From NCBI RefSeq assembly GCF_001440415.1, contig NZ_LLYA01000146.1, positions 1-64,000 on the forward strand: a stretch of DNA of 64,000 nucleotides, read 5' to 3'. The translations under genes and the position numbers were made by a program. The DNA comes from Bradyrhizobium retamae (lineage in GTDB: Bacteria > Pseudomonadota > Alphaproteobacteria > Rhizobiales > Xanthobacteraceae). Positions within the stretch are counted from its first letter, which is position 1. Every line of letters starts with the position of its first letter. The notes under the pieces were generated by a model that was not told the DNA's origin, ran no database searches, and saw only the letters and a list, made by a program, of their open reading frames with translations. Positions 23,256 to 30,767 of the stretch are shown piece after piece.

Positions 23256-23681
23256 ATGGGAACGACAGGTCGCGGCGTACCAGCTACCCCGCAAGTGCGG
23301 GGTGTGACCATTGCTTGTGGGGCCATGCTCCTCTTCCTCGTGATCCTGATTCCGGCCTCGCCTGCATTCGCCGAGCCGTGCAGCAAGCCGGCAGCGCGTT
23401 CCAAGATCGCCGAGACGCTCCGTCTCGCCTCGGAGCAGCGGCCAGTCAATCTCACGTTTCGCACCGGCGCCGACGGCGTGAAACTATCGATCGGCCTCAA
23501 GTCGAAATATCCCGACGATATGACCATCATCCTGCAGAATGACTTCGAGCAGTTGAACGTAAGGGATGACCGCTTCGATGTCCTGCTGCGATTAAGGGGG
23601 GCTCGGGAACGGGTCACCGTCCCCTTCCATGCAATCAAATCATTCTGGGATAAGTCCGAGTTGAAGTGCTCCGACGGCTGA
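23256..23681 (+). CDS. Secreted SspB-like protein
   Basis: Cytoplasmic SspB is a ClpXP adaptor that delivers ssrA-tagged proteins. This 141-residue product has the SspB core: VNLTFRTGADGVKLSIGL, KYPDDMTIILQNDFEQL, DRFDVLLRLRG and RVTVPFHAIKSFWD line up with the strands of alphaproteobacterial SspB as I remember them. Unlike SspB it begins with a clear signal peptide, a hydrophobic stretch (about 19-33) ending SPAFA before EPC. C42 and C138 flank the domain and could form a disulfide outside the cytoplasm. The C-terminal ClpX-binding tail of SspB is absent. It therefore cannot be a normal ClpXP adaptor; a periplasmic peptide-binding role is speculation. The alternative start is GTG 23253. Confidence 0.65.
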   Translation: MGTTGRGVPATPQVRGVTIACGAMLLFLVILIPASPAFAEPCSKPAARSKIAETLRLASEQRPVNLTFRTGADGVKLSIGLKSKYPDDMTIILQNDFEQLNVRDDRFDVLLRLRGARERVTVPFHAIKSFWDKSELKCSDG

Positions 23682-23684
23682 TGC

Positions 23685-24497
23685 TCACTCCGGCGTCGCG
23701 CGCAGGATCAGGGCGCAAAGCCCTGTCATCCGTGCGATCGGATGTTCGACGAACAGGCGGCAGGAAGCGAGCGCGCCCTTCAGCGTGTCCGGCGGCGCCG
23801 GCGGCTTCAGTTGCTTTGCGAGAGTCGCACCATGCGCGTGCCCGAGCGCGCGAGTCGAAAGCGTCAGCGCGTTCAGCCGCCCTTCCCGCTGCAGTGGCGC
23901 CAGCATTGTTCGCACCAGCGCCAGATAGGACGGCCAGTACGCCAGGTGCCGGTACATACTCGCAATCAGTTGCGGTTCGGTGTCCTCTCCAAAGGAATTC
24001 AATTCGGCAACCAGCGCCGCCACCTCGGGGTCCAGCGCCTCCATCGGCGGCAGCTCCGGAATTTTTGTGCCGGGCGCCGTTGGCGCCTTATCGGCGGCCG
24101 TCGCGGCATCGGCCGCGCGCGGCTCGTAATGCGCCAGCAACGCCGAGAGCACGACGAGAGCAAGCGCATTGGTATATTGATAGCTGTCGAGCACGTTACG
24201 AATCAGCGCGCGTTCGGTCTCGTCCACGCCGACGGCGAGCAAAGTGTCGATAGAGAAGCCGGGCCAATCCGGCAGCGCGATCGTTCGTCTGATGGCTTCA
24301 GCATGCAATGGCGCGTCGCCGAGATAGAGCGGTCGCACCGTCGCCCACGTCCATTCCAGCGCGCCCGGCATGGTCGCGAGATTGCGCCAGATCAGGTTGA
24401 CCACGCTGGTGCCGAGCACCTTGCGGATGTCGGCATAAATGTCTGCGATTTCGCCTCTCGCTTCGGATTCGAGAACCGACGGAACGCTCTCAGCCAT
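23685..24497 (-). CDS. DehI-family protein (haloacid dehalogenase group I-like)
   Basis: Group I 2-haloacid dehalogenases (DehI) hydrolyse D- and L-2-haloacids. The 270-residue product shows the family pattern twice, as expected of the pseudo-dimeric fold: GEIADIYADIRKVLGTSVVNLIWRNLATMPG-type sequence near the start, broken by WTWATVRPLYLG, and TEPQLIASMYRHLAYWPSYLALV in the second half. The ATG at 24497 begins MAESVPSVLE; the longer frame to 24608 is not protein-like. Many DehI-like proteins in Bradyrhizobium are annotated by homology only, so the dehalogenase activity is unproven. It follows the hydratase gene on the same strand after 103 bases. Confidence 0.75.
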   Translation of the reverse strand: MAESVPSVLESEARGEIADIYADIRKVLGTSVVNLIWRNLATMPGALEWTWATVRPLYLGDAPLHAEAIRRTIALPDWPGFSIDTLLAVGVDETERALIRNVLDSYQYTNALALVVLSALLAHYEPRAADAATAADKAPTAPGTKIPELPPMEALDPEVAALVAELNSFGEDTEPQLIASMYRHLAYWPSYLALVRTMLAPLQREGRLNALTLSTRALGHAHGATLAKQLKPPAPPDTLKGALASCRLFVEHPIARMTGLCALILRATPE

Positions 24498-24600
24498 CAC
24501 TCTCACTCGGACTGCAGGGTGGGCAATGACAGGCTCCGCGTGGCCACCGACACAAAAATGGTGAGCACGGCGCAAACGCGCCTTTGCCCACCTACGAGAT

Positions 24601-25386
24601 CTACGCAAATGTCGCGGTTACCGTCCCTAGCCCCTCCAACTCCATCTTCACGGAATCGCCCTGGTCGAGCCACACGGTTTTCACAAGGCTGCCGGTGAGA
24701 ACAATCTGCCCGGCATGCAGCCCCGCGCCTTCTTCGGCGAGATGATTGGCAAGCCAGGCCAGCGCGTTGTGGGGATGGCCGAGCACGTCGGCGCCGGTGC
24801 CGCGGCCCACCTCCTTGCCGTTGACGACGGCACGGCCCTTGGCTGTGAGCAGGTCCGGCGCCTTGGTGCGCGCAACCGCTTTGCCGAGCACGCAGCCGGC
24901 GGCGAAGAAATCGTCCGCGACCAGCGTCGGCGCGCCCATCGTCTCCCATTTGACGTACCGGTCGTCGACGATCTCGATTGCCAGGTGATACGCCTCGATT
25001 GCCTCCATCACCCACTCCGCGGTGAACGGGGCTTCCGACGGCGCGAGATTACGTGCCAGCCGCACCGCGATCTCGCATTCGACGCCGACGCGGACGTAAT
25101 CGCCGAAGCGCAGCTTGGCGCCGGAGTCATGCACGCCCTTGGCGAAAACGCCACCGCCGCAAGGATGTGGAATGTCGAGATATTCCTGCATCACCGGGCT
25201 GGTGCAGCCGATCTTGTAGCCGACCAGCGCGCCGGTCTGCGGTAGCAGCAGATCGTGAACGGCGCGTTGGATCTGATAGCCTTCGGCTTCATCGGCGGGC
25301 GCTAGCTCAGGCGGCAGCGCAGCCAGCGGCGCGCGATTGCGGCGGGCGGTAGCGATGTTCTGTGCGGCCGCGAGAATCTTGTCCAT
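24601..25386 (-). CDS. 2-keto-4-pentenoate hydratase-like (FAA hydrolase family)
   Basis: MhpD-type hydratases add water to 2-hydroxypenta-2,4-dienoate in meta-cleavage pathways; the same family includes 4-oxalocrotonate decarboxylase. The 261-residue product has the N-terminal AEGYQIQRAVHDLL, GYKIGCTSP near residue 57, the metal-binding GVECEIAVRLARNL, and VDDRYVKW. It ends with GLHAGQIVLTGSLVKTVWL. Length is normal for the family. No other aromatic-catabolism genes are next to it, so the physiological substrate is unclear. It may be co-transcribed with the DehI-like gene downstream. Confidence 0.88.
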   Translation of the reverse strand: MDKILAAAQNIATARRNRAPLAALPPELAPADEAEGYQIQRAVHDLLLPQTGALVGYKIGCTSPVMQEYLDIPHPCGGGVFAKGVHDSGAKLRFGDYVRVGVECEIAVRLARNLAPSEAPFTAEWVMEAIEAYHLAIEIVDDRYVKWETMGAPTLVADDFFAAGCVLGKAVARTKAPDLLTAKGRAVVNGKEVGRGTGADVLGHPHNALAWLANHLAEEGAGLHAGQIVLTGSLVKTVWLDQGDSVKMELEGLGTVTATFA

Positions 25387-25455
25387 CAGCGGCGGCTTTC
25401 ATGGTTGCGGGCTGCTGCACTGACCGCCCTTCGCGGTCAGCCGCCAGGCCCTGCC

Positions 25456-25821
25456 CTATTCGTCCCGATAAACTTTCTCGCGCTTCTCGTGACGTTCCTG
25501 CGCTTCCACCGACAGCGTTGCAATGGGGCGAGCCTCCAGCCGCTTGAGCGAGATCGGTTCGCCGGTCTCCTCGCAATAGCCGTAGGTGTTGTCCTCGATG
25601 CGTTGCAGCGCCGCGTCGATCTTGGAGATCAGTTTGCGCTGGCGGTCGCGGGCGCGCAGTTCGATGGCGCGATCGGTTTCGGAAGAGGCGCGATCAGCGA
25701 GATCCGGATGATTGACGTTCTCTTCCTGAAGGGTCTGCAGAGTGATCTTCGATTCCCTCAGGATCTCGTCCTTCCACGCCAGCAGCTTGGCGCGAAAATA
25801 CTCGCGCTGGCGATCGTTCAT
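25456..25821 (-). CDS. dksA: RNA polymerase-binding transcription factor DksA
   Basis: DksA binds the secondary channel of RNA polymerase and works with ppGpp in the stringent response. From ATG 25821 the product is 121 residues: MNDRQREYFRAKLLAWKDEI, a coiled coil bearing NHPDLADRASSETDRAIELR, and a zinc-finger-like end YGYCEETGEPISLKRLEARP. Only one cysteine of the usual four is present, a variant seen in alphaproteobacteria. The frame continues upstream through LEKLKNYRPSEKEPF, which looks conserved, so a non-ATG start about 18 codons earlier is possible. Confidence 0.93.
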   Translation of the reverse strand: MNDRQREYFRAKLLAWKDEILRESKITLQTLQEENVNHPDLADRASSETDRAIELRARDRQRKLISKIDAALQRIEDNTYGYCEETGEPISLKRLEARPIATLSVEAQERHEKREKVYRDE

Positions 25822-25962
25822 GAAAGGCTCTTTTTCGGAGGGTCGATAATTCTTCAACTTTTCCAAGGCCAGCCCATCTTCACGTGCAAGGCGGGGCGGA
25901 AAATTGTCCGTCCGCGCGGGCCTTATATAGCGGCGGGTTGTGACAGACAATATAGGCCGTCT

Positions 25963-25985
25963 CCTTGGGGGTACCTCCCCCAAGG
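25963..25985. repeat. 9-bp inverted repeat between the oxidoreductase and dksA genes
   Basis: CCTTGGGGG (25963-25971) and CCCCCAAGG (25977-25985) are perfect reverse complements around TACCT. It could terminate transcription from the upstream minus-strand oxidoreductase gene, but has no T-run. It could instead lie in the dksA promoter region. Confidence 0.55.
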
Positions 25986-26020
25986 CCTTGCACAGGCAAA
26001 GTTATCGGGACCGCCTGGCG

Positions 26021-26632
26021 CTAGTAGCCGACTGTGAAGCGCTGGCGGATATGGGCGGGACGTTCGATCTCATCGGCGAGTGCAACTGCGAAATCCTCGA
26101 AGGAAATCGAACTTTTGCCGTCGGCAGCGGTCAAAAGCTGGTCGGTCCCGAGGCGGAACTTGCCAGTTCGCTCGCCGGCGGTGAACAGGGCCGAGGGCGA
26201 CAGGAAGGTCCAGTTGAGTTCCTTTTCAGCCCGGAGCAGATCGAGGAAGGCGGCGCCCTTCTCGGCTTCCGCCTTGTATACCACGGGAAAACCCGGGGTA
26301 GTGACCAGCCGAACGCCCGGAGCCACTTCAAGACTGCCGGCTCCCCCGACCACGAGGTAGCGGCCAACCTTCGAATCCTTGGCAGCGCCGATCAGCTTGG
26401 CCGGGTCGCTGGCGAGAAAGTGGATCGAGCTGATTGCGGCATCATGACCGGCGAGCAGCCGGGCCAGTCCCGCCTGGTCCATGGCATCGCCTGCGGTGGG
26501 CGTGACATTGGCCTGGGCGACGATCTTTTCGGGATTGCGGGCGATGGCGGTCACGGTGTGGCCGCGGCGGGCGAGTTCGGCGGTGATGCGCGAACCGGCA
26601 TTGCCGGACGCGCCGATGACAACGATTTTCAT
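26021..26632 (-). CDS. NAD(P)-dependent oxidoreductase (NmrA/YwnB-like)
   Basis: The 203-residue product has the nucleotide-binding start MKIVVIGASGNAGSRITAE (GxxGxxG), a YLVVGGAGSLEV strand, and FLSPSALFTAGERTG. It belongs to the short NAD(P)-binding family that includes NmrA-like and quinone-reductase-related proteins. It is divergent from an HxlR regulator with a 114-base shared promoter region, a pairing common for redox- or quinone-responsive reductases. The substrate is not identifiable. Confidence 0.88.
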   Translation of the reverse strand: MKIVVIGASGNAGSRITAELARRGHTVTAIARNPEKIVAQANVTPTAGDAMDQAGLARLLAGHDAAISSIHFLASDPAKLIGAAKDSKVGRYLVVGGAGSLEVAPGVRLVTTPGFPVVYKAEAEKGAAFLDLLRAEKELNWTFLSPSALFTAGERTGKFRLGTDQLLTAADGKSSISFEDFAVALADEIERPAHIRQRFTVGY

Positions 26633-26695
26633 GGAGGTCTCTCTGCGAATTGACGATTGTGGTATCCAATGGTGACTAGATAGCGAAATGAATGT

Positions 26696-26714
26696 AAGTG
26701 TTAAGAGAGCACTT
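26696..26714. promoter_or_regulatory. Inverted repeat in HxlR/oxidoreductase promoter region
   Basis: AAGTG (26696-26700) and CACTT (26710-26714) are separated by nine bases between the divergent genes. The position suits an operator bound by the HxlR-type dimer. The arms are short, so this is tentative. Confidence 0.35.
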
Positions 26715-26746
26715 TTGGGTCACCTGATTACGCCGGAGTAACCGCC

Positions 26747-27133
26747 GTGAAAGCCAGCGCCAAAACCCCGAACGCCTATTCGGCTCAATGCCCGACGCGG
26801 CAGATTCTCGATCGCGTCGGTGACAAATGGGCCGTACTCATCCTGCTTCTCATCAGGCACGAGCCGATGCGCTTCAATGCGTTACGCCGCACCATTGAAG
26901 GCATCTCGCAGAAGATGCTGAGCCAGGTTCTCAAATCGCTCGAACGCGACGGATTGATCAAACGCCGAGCGATCGCGACCGTGCCGGTCACGGTGGAGTA
27001 TTCGATCACACCGCTCGGCGCGACGCTCGCCGACGCGGTCGATCCATTGCGAGACTGGGCGGAGAAGAACCTGAAGGAGGTGCTGAACGCGCAGCGCCGT
27101 TACGACGCGGCGCGCAAGGATATGGCGGCGTGA
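26747..27133 (+). CDS. HxlR-family transcriptional regulator
   Basis: HxlR regulators are small winged-helix dimers that often sense quinones, aldehydes or oxidants through a conserved N-terminal cysteine. The 128-residue product has that cysteine in YSAQCPTRQILDRVGDKWAV and the typical RFNALRRTIEGISQKMLSQVL helix-turn-helix, followed by the wing GLIKRRAIATVPVTVEYSIT. It starts at GTG 26747 with CGGAGTAACC upstream. It probably controls the divergent NAD(P)-binding oxidoreductase. Confidence 0.92.
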   Translation: MKASAKTPNAYSAQCPTRQILDRVGDKWAVLILLLIRHEPMRFNALRRTIEGISQKMLSQVLKSLERDGLIKRRAIATVPVTVEYSITPLGATLADAVDPLRDWAEKNLKEVLNAQRRYDAARKDMAA

Positions 27134-27172
27134 ATCAATCCACCACATCATCCGGGACAGGCGGAGAAAATC

Positions 27173-27586
27173 TTAGAACTGTCCGGCCTTCGCGAGCTCG
27201 ACTTCAACCCGCAGCTCGATCTCGGCCAGCACCGCATCGAGGCCGGGATCTCCGGAGGACGACTTCAGCTTGGCAGCGGCATCGCGCAGCCGGTTCACCG
27301 TGGAAGCATCGAGATTGCCGGAGAGCAGGCCGATCTTGAGTTCGTCGAGCACGTCGAGCGCGCCCCTGCCCCGTGCCACCGAACGCTTGCGGCGCTCCGT
27401 CGGATCCTCGACGCCCTGCAGGGCGAGCAGCGCGTCTATGTTACCGGCGGCTTTGGGCGCTACAGCCGCGCGCGGCTCCTCGGGCGTGGTCGGCGTCTCC
27501 GGCAGCGAGAAGCCGGTCGAACTGGTTCGCCGCGTATGACTTGCGGGCGATCCAAGCGTGGTGCCGTTCGGTCCGTAGATTCGCAT
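27173..27586 (-). CDS. fliX: Flagellar assembly regulator FliX
   Basis: In Caulobacter FliX is a trans-acting factor that couples early basal-body assembly to the activity of the sigma-54 activator FlbD. The 137-residue product begins MRIYGPNGTTL and has the family's C-terminal helical segment ALLALQGVEDPTERRKRSV interrupted before RGRGALDVLDELKIGLLSG, then LDAVLAEIELRVEVELAK. The ATG at 27586 is chosen for this conserved start; frame upstream to 27742 is not protein-like. It is divergent from flgI. Its presence supports FlbD/sigma-54 control of the late flagellar genes here. Confidence 0.92.
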   Translation of the reverse strand: MRIYGPNGTTLGSPASHTRRTSSTGFSLPETPTTPEEPRAAVAPKAAGNIDALLALQGVEDPTERRKRSVARGRGALDVLDELKIGLLSGNLDASTVNRLRDAAAKLKSSSGDPGLDAVLAEIELRVEVELAKAGQF

Positions 27587-27629
27587 CGTGGTGATCTCGC
27601 CCTGAGAATAAAGCGACCTTCGCCTTCTT

Positions 27630-27648
27630 ATGGTTAATGACGCGTAAA
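27630..27648 (-). promoter_or_regulatory. CtrA-like box before fliX
   Basis: On the minus strand the sequence CATTAACCATAAG contains the octamer TTAACCAT. On the plus strand TTAA (27634-27637) and TAAA (27645-27648) are seven bases apart, close to the full CtrA consensus TTAA-N7-TTAA. It lies about 45-60 bases before the fliX start. In Caulobacter fliX is a CtrA target, which fits. Confidence 0.45.
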
Positions 27649-27765
27649 CGGCCCGGCAAATTCTGCCGACATGCGGCAGTTTCGCCCATCGTGGTGAAGC
27701 CGCCGCGACCTCGCGCCTCCAACGAACATCCAGCAATATCAATGCATTGCATCGGAAACGCAGTG

Positions 27766-27781
27766 TGGCACGGCGCTCGCA
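27766..27781 (+). promoter_or_regulatory. Sigma-54 (-24/-12) promoter for flgI operon
   Basis: TGGCACGGCGCTCGCA fits the sigma-54 consensus, with GG and GC exactly ten bases apart and one mismatch in the -12 element, the same TCGC variant as at flgF. It lies 72 bases before the flgI start. Confidence 0.75.
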
Positions 27782-27852
27782 TAGTTAATGCCGGACCGTC
27801 GTCATGGGAGTGGCGCCTGCGGTCCGGTGGAAGACCTCGAGGGGAGCACAGG

Positions 27853-28977
27853 ATGCCCGGCATCCGTTCAGCAAGACTGATTTGGGTGGCCTGCGCCGCG
27901 CTGTTGGCGCTCGCGCTAACGCCCTCGTCCGCGGGCGCGACGTCGCGGATCAAGGATCTCGCCAATATCGAAGGCGTGCGACAGAACCAGTTGATCGGCT
28001 ACGGCCTCGTCGTCGGCCTCAATGGCACCGGCGACACGCTGAACAACATTCCCTTCACAAAGCAGTCGCTGCAGGCGATGCTGGAACGCATGGGCGTCAA
28101 CATCCGCGGCGCCACCATCCGCACCGGCAACGTCGCCGCCGTCATGGTCACCGGCAACCTGCCGGCCTTCGGCACTCAGGGCACGCGGATGGACGTCACG
28201 GTTTCCGCGCTCGGCGACGCCAAGAATCTTCAGGGCGGCACCCTGCTCGTCACCCCCCTGCTCGGGGCCGACGGCAACGTCTATGCGGTCGCGCAGGGCT
28301 CGCTCGCGATCTCCGGCTTCGCAGCCGAAGGGGCTGCCGCCAGCGTCACGCGCGGCGTGCCGACCAACGGCCGGATCCCCAACGGCGCCATCATCGAGCG
28401 CGAGATCGAATTCGCGCTCAATCGCCTGCCCAATGTGCGGCTGGCGCTGCGCAATGCCGACTTCACCACTGCCAAGCGCATTGCGGCCGCGGTCAACGAT
28501 TTCCTCGGCGTCAAGACCGCCGAGCCGATCGATCCCTCCACGGTGCAGCTGGCGATCCCGGCGGAATTCAAGGGCAATGTCGTCGCCTTCCTGACCGAGA
28601 TCGAGCAATTGCAGGTCGAGCCGGATCTCGCTGCCAAGATCGTGATCGACGAACGCTCAGGGATCATCGTGATGGGCCGCGATGTTCGCGTCGCTACCGT
28701 CGCGGTGGCGCAGGGCAATCTCACCGTCTCGATTTCCGAAAGCCCGCAAGTCAGCCAGCCCAATCCGCTGTCGCGCGGCCGAACTGTCGTCACGCCGCGG
28801 ACCGGGGTCAGCGTTTCCGAAGACGGCAAGAAATTCGCGGTCGTGAAGGACGGCGTGTCGCTACAGCAACTGGTCGACGGCCTCAATGGTCTCGGTATCG
28901 GCCCACGCGACCTGATCGGCATCCTGCAGGCGATCAAGGCCGCCGGCGCGATCCAGGCCGACATCGAGGTGATGTGA
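27853..28977 (+). CDS. flgI: Flagellar P-ring protein FlgI
   Basis: FlgI forms the periplasmic P ring that acts as a bushing for the rod. The 374-residue product has a signal peptide (about 1-26, ending AGA), then the conserved TSRIKDLANIEGVRQNQLIG, split by GYGLVVGLNGTGD, QSLQAMLERMGVNI, and the C-terminal LVDGLNGLGIGPRDLIGILQ ending AIQADIEVM. ATG 27853 follows GGGGAGCACAGG, a strong ribosome site. The stop overlaps the flgJ start by one base (TGATG). Confidence 0.98.
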   Translation: MPGIRSARLIWVACAALLALALTPSSAGATSRIKDLANIEGVRQNQLIGYGLVVGLNGTGDTLNNIPFTKQSLQAMLERMGVNIRGATIRTGNVAAVMVTGNLPAFGTQGTRMDVTVSALGDAKNLQGGTLLVTPLLGADGNVYAVAQGSLAISGFAAEGAAASVTRGVPTNGRIPNGAIIEREIEFALNRLPNVRLALRNADFTTAKRIAAAVNDFLGVKTAEPIDPSTVQLAIPAEFKGNVVAFLTEIEQLQVEPDLAAKIVIDERSGIIVMGRDVRVATVAVAQGNLTVSISESPQVSQPNPLSRGRTVVTPRTGVSVSEDGKKFAVVKDGVSLQQLVDGLNGLGIGPRDLIGILQAIKAAGAIQADIEVM

Positions 28978-29315
28978 TGAACGGCATCGCCAATTCCTAC
29001 GACAAGATCTCGCTGATCAACGGCCGCAAGGACCCGCTGTTGGCCGACGCCCTGACCAAGATTTCGCCGGAAGCGCAGAAGAAGACACGCGCCAAGGCCG
29101 AAGAGTTCGAGGCGATGTTCCTCAACTCGATGTTGTCGCAGATGACCACCGGCGTCAAAGGCGAAGGACCGTTCGGTGACACGACCGGCACCGGCGTCTG
29201 GCGCTCGATGCTGACGGACGAGTATTCGAAATCCTTCGCCAAATCCGGCGGCATCGGCATCTCCAACGATGTCTTCCGCACCTTGATCCTCCAGCAAGCC
29301 AACCGCGTCGGCTGA
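28977..29315 (+). CDS. flgJ: Rod-binding protein FlgJ (N-terminal domain only)
   Basis: FlgJ caps and promotes assembly of the rod. This 112-residue form has only the rod-binding domain: KTRAKAEEFEAMFLNSMLSQ, then the GPFGDTTGTGVWRSMLTDEYS region. The C-terminal muramidase domain of enteric FlgJ is missing, which is normal in alphaproteobacteria, where a separate hydrolase clears peptidoglycan. It starts at an ATG overlapping the flgI stop, so it is translationally coupled. Confidence 0.92.
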   Translation: MNGIANSYDKISLINGRKDPLLADALTKISPEAQKKTRAKAEEFEAMFLNSMLSQMTTGVKGEGPFGDTTGTGVWRSMLTDEYSKSFAKSGGIGISNDVFRTLILQQANRVG

Positions 29316-29334
29316 TCCAAAGGAAACCCCCGAC

Positions 29335-29832
29335 ATGAATCAGCGTCCTCAGGCCAAGCCCGCACCGGCCCCCGCGCCAGCAAGAGCGATCTCCACGCCA
29401 GCCGAGGCGCGCAAGCTCGCGGAAGAACTGATGGACGTGATGAGCGGGCTGCTCGGCATCATCGAGCGCGAAACTGAACTGGTTCGTGTCGGCAACGTGC
29501 GCGAGGCGATACGGCTGGAAGAGCAAAAGGGCGAGCTGTCGCGTCGCTACATGGTCGCGGTCGAGAATCTGAAGAACGCGCAAAAATATCTGGCGCAGGT
29601 ATCGCCGGAATTGCTGACGACGTTGCGCCGCCATCACGACACCTTCCGCGCGATGCTGCAGATCAACCTCACCGTGCTTGCGACCGCGCACGCGGTATCG
29701 GAGGGCATCGTGCGCGGCGTCAACGCCGAGATCCAGCGCAAGAACATTCCGAATACCTATACCGCTTCGGGACAACGCGCCGCGCCGGGACCGCGCAACA
29801 TCACCCCGCTCTCGGTCAGCCGTTCGCTGTAA
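29335..29832 (+). CDS. flgN: FlgN-like flagellar export chaperone
   Basis: FlgN binds the C-termini of FlgK and FlgL before export. The 165-residue product has a Pro/Ala-rich head (1-22), a helical body with AEELMDVMSGLLGIIERETE and IRLEEQKGELSRRY, a second helix with LRRHHDTFRAMLQINLTVLA, and a low-complexity tail. This two-helix pattern and its position after flgI-flgJ match alphaproteobacterial FlgN-like genes. Sequence identity to enteric FlgN is low, as is usual. It is 20 bases downstream of flgJ. Confidence 0.78.
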   Translation: MNQRPQAKPAPAPAPARAISTPAEARKLAEELMDVMSGLLGIIERETELVRVGNVREAIRLEEQKGELSRRYMVAVENLKNAQKYLAQVSPELLTTLRRHHDTFRAMLQINLTVLATAHAVSEGIVRGVNAEIQRKNIPNTYTASGQRAAPGPRNITPLSVSRSL

Positions 29833-29990
29833 GCGATCGCGATCTTCGGTCCGCTACAATTTTCACTAAATTTGCGCGCCCGCATCAGAGCGGGATTCAG
29901 CGTATTCCCTAACACCGTGTTGAGAGGTGCCCGGCTATATTGCGATTGATGAGGGGTTGGATTTGACTCGCAGCAAGCCTGGAGGCTGCC

Positions 29991-30371
29991 ATGAGTACAG
30001 ATTTCAACGTCAAACCGGTGGGGGCACCGGTTGCCGCGCCGATCGTTCAGCACGTCAGCGAGGCGGCACAACATGCGGTCGCAACCGAACTGCCGGCGAG
30101 CCAGAGCGTCTCGGCAGTCGACTCAAGCGCGCGCGCCAGCACCGATTCCGCCGCGGTCCGCGTCTCTATTTCAAATCCTGCGGTATCGAACCAGGTCGTG
30201 ATCGACCGCGATGCGCGCGCCGTGGTCTATCAGGTAGTCGACGTCAAGACGAGCCAGGTCGTGAAGCAGTTTCCCGAGGAAGCCGTGCTGCGCCGGCGGG
30301 CCTATTTCCACACGCTCGACCTGACCAAGGACGCCCCGACGCGGCTTCTCGCAACCGACCGGAAGGCCTAA
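29991..30371 (+). CDS. flaG: FlaG-like protein
   Basis: The 126-residue product has a disordered Ala/Ser/Val-rich first half and a compact end with VIDRDARAVVYQVVDVKTSQ followed by VVKQFPEEAVLRRRAYF. This is the FlaG signature (a short beta hairpin and helix). FlaG proteins affect filament length or cap assembly in some bacteria. It follows flgN after 158 bases, so it may have its own promoter. It converges with the small minus-strand gene at 30385. Confidence 0.75.
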   Translation: MSTDFNVKPVGAPVAAPIVQHVSEAAQHAVATELPASQSVSAVDSSARASTDSAAVRVSISNPAVSNQVVIDRDARAVVYQVVDVKTSQVVKQFPEEAVLRRRAYFHTLDLTKDAPTRLLATDRKA

Positions 30372-30384
30372 GAAGCGAGCCGAA

Positions 30385-30750
30385 TTAGCTGGAGCGCGAC
30401 GCGTAGGCCTGGTCGAGATAGGTCTGGCCGCTGGACGGATCGGTGACGACGTTTTTGATCTGGGCTTTCCCAAGGGCGGTCAGCGTGAACTTGGTATCGC
30501 CGATCCGGAACGAATTGTCCTTGATCAGAACTTCCTGGAATTTGTTGGTGCCGCCGCTCTGGTACTGCACCTTGGCGCGAAAGCCCGTGACGTTCGAGAT
30601 CGTGATCTTGAACGTCTTGTTGTCGGGATACTTTCCGGTCCAGTTGCCTTCGTACAGAGTGGGCTCGACCGGCACATAGGGGGTGTTCGACGGAACGGTC
30701 AATCCCACCGTCTTGTAGTTGGCCGATATGATGCTCCAGAGGTCAGCCAT
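30385..30750 (-). CDS. Hypothetical protein of the flaF operon
   Basis: The 121-residue product begins MADLWSIISANYKTVGL and is rich in beta-strand patterns (WTGKYPDNKTFKITISNV, then AKVQYQSGG, FRIGDTKFTLTALG). It lacks a signal peptide or membrane segment. It starts 17 bases after the flaF stop on the same strand, so it is very likely co-transcribed with flaF. I recall similar short proteins beside flagellin genes in Bradyrhizobium. A link to filament assembly is inference from position. Confidence 0.65.
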   Translation of the reverse strand: MADLWSIISANYKTVGLTVPSNTPYVPVEPTLYEGNWTGKYPDNKTFKITISNVTGFRAKVQYQSGGTNKFQEVLIKDNSFRIGDTKFTLTALGKAQIKNVVTDPSSGQTYLDQAYASRSS

Positions 30751-30767
30751 CTTGGCACACTCGGCCG

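Noticed and set aside
23069..23542. 157-codon plus-strand frame overlapping the SspB-like gene
   Set aside because: No motifs; the overlapping frame at 23256 has a signal peptide and a recognisable domain.
27804..28976. Plus-strand frame that runs through flgI in a different frame before flgJ
   Set aside because: Only its last 112 codons (from 28977) are the real flgJ; the upstream part is an Arg-rich shadow of flgI.
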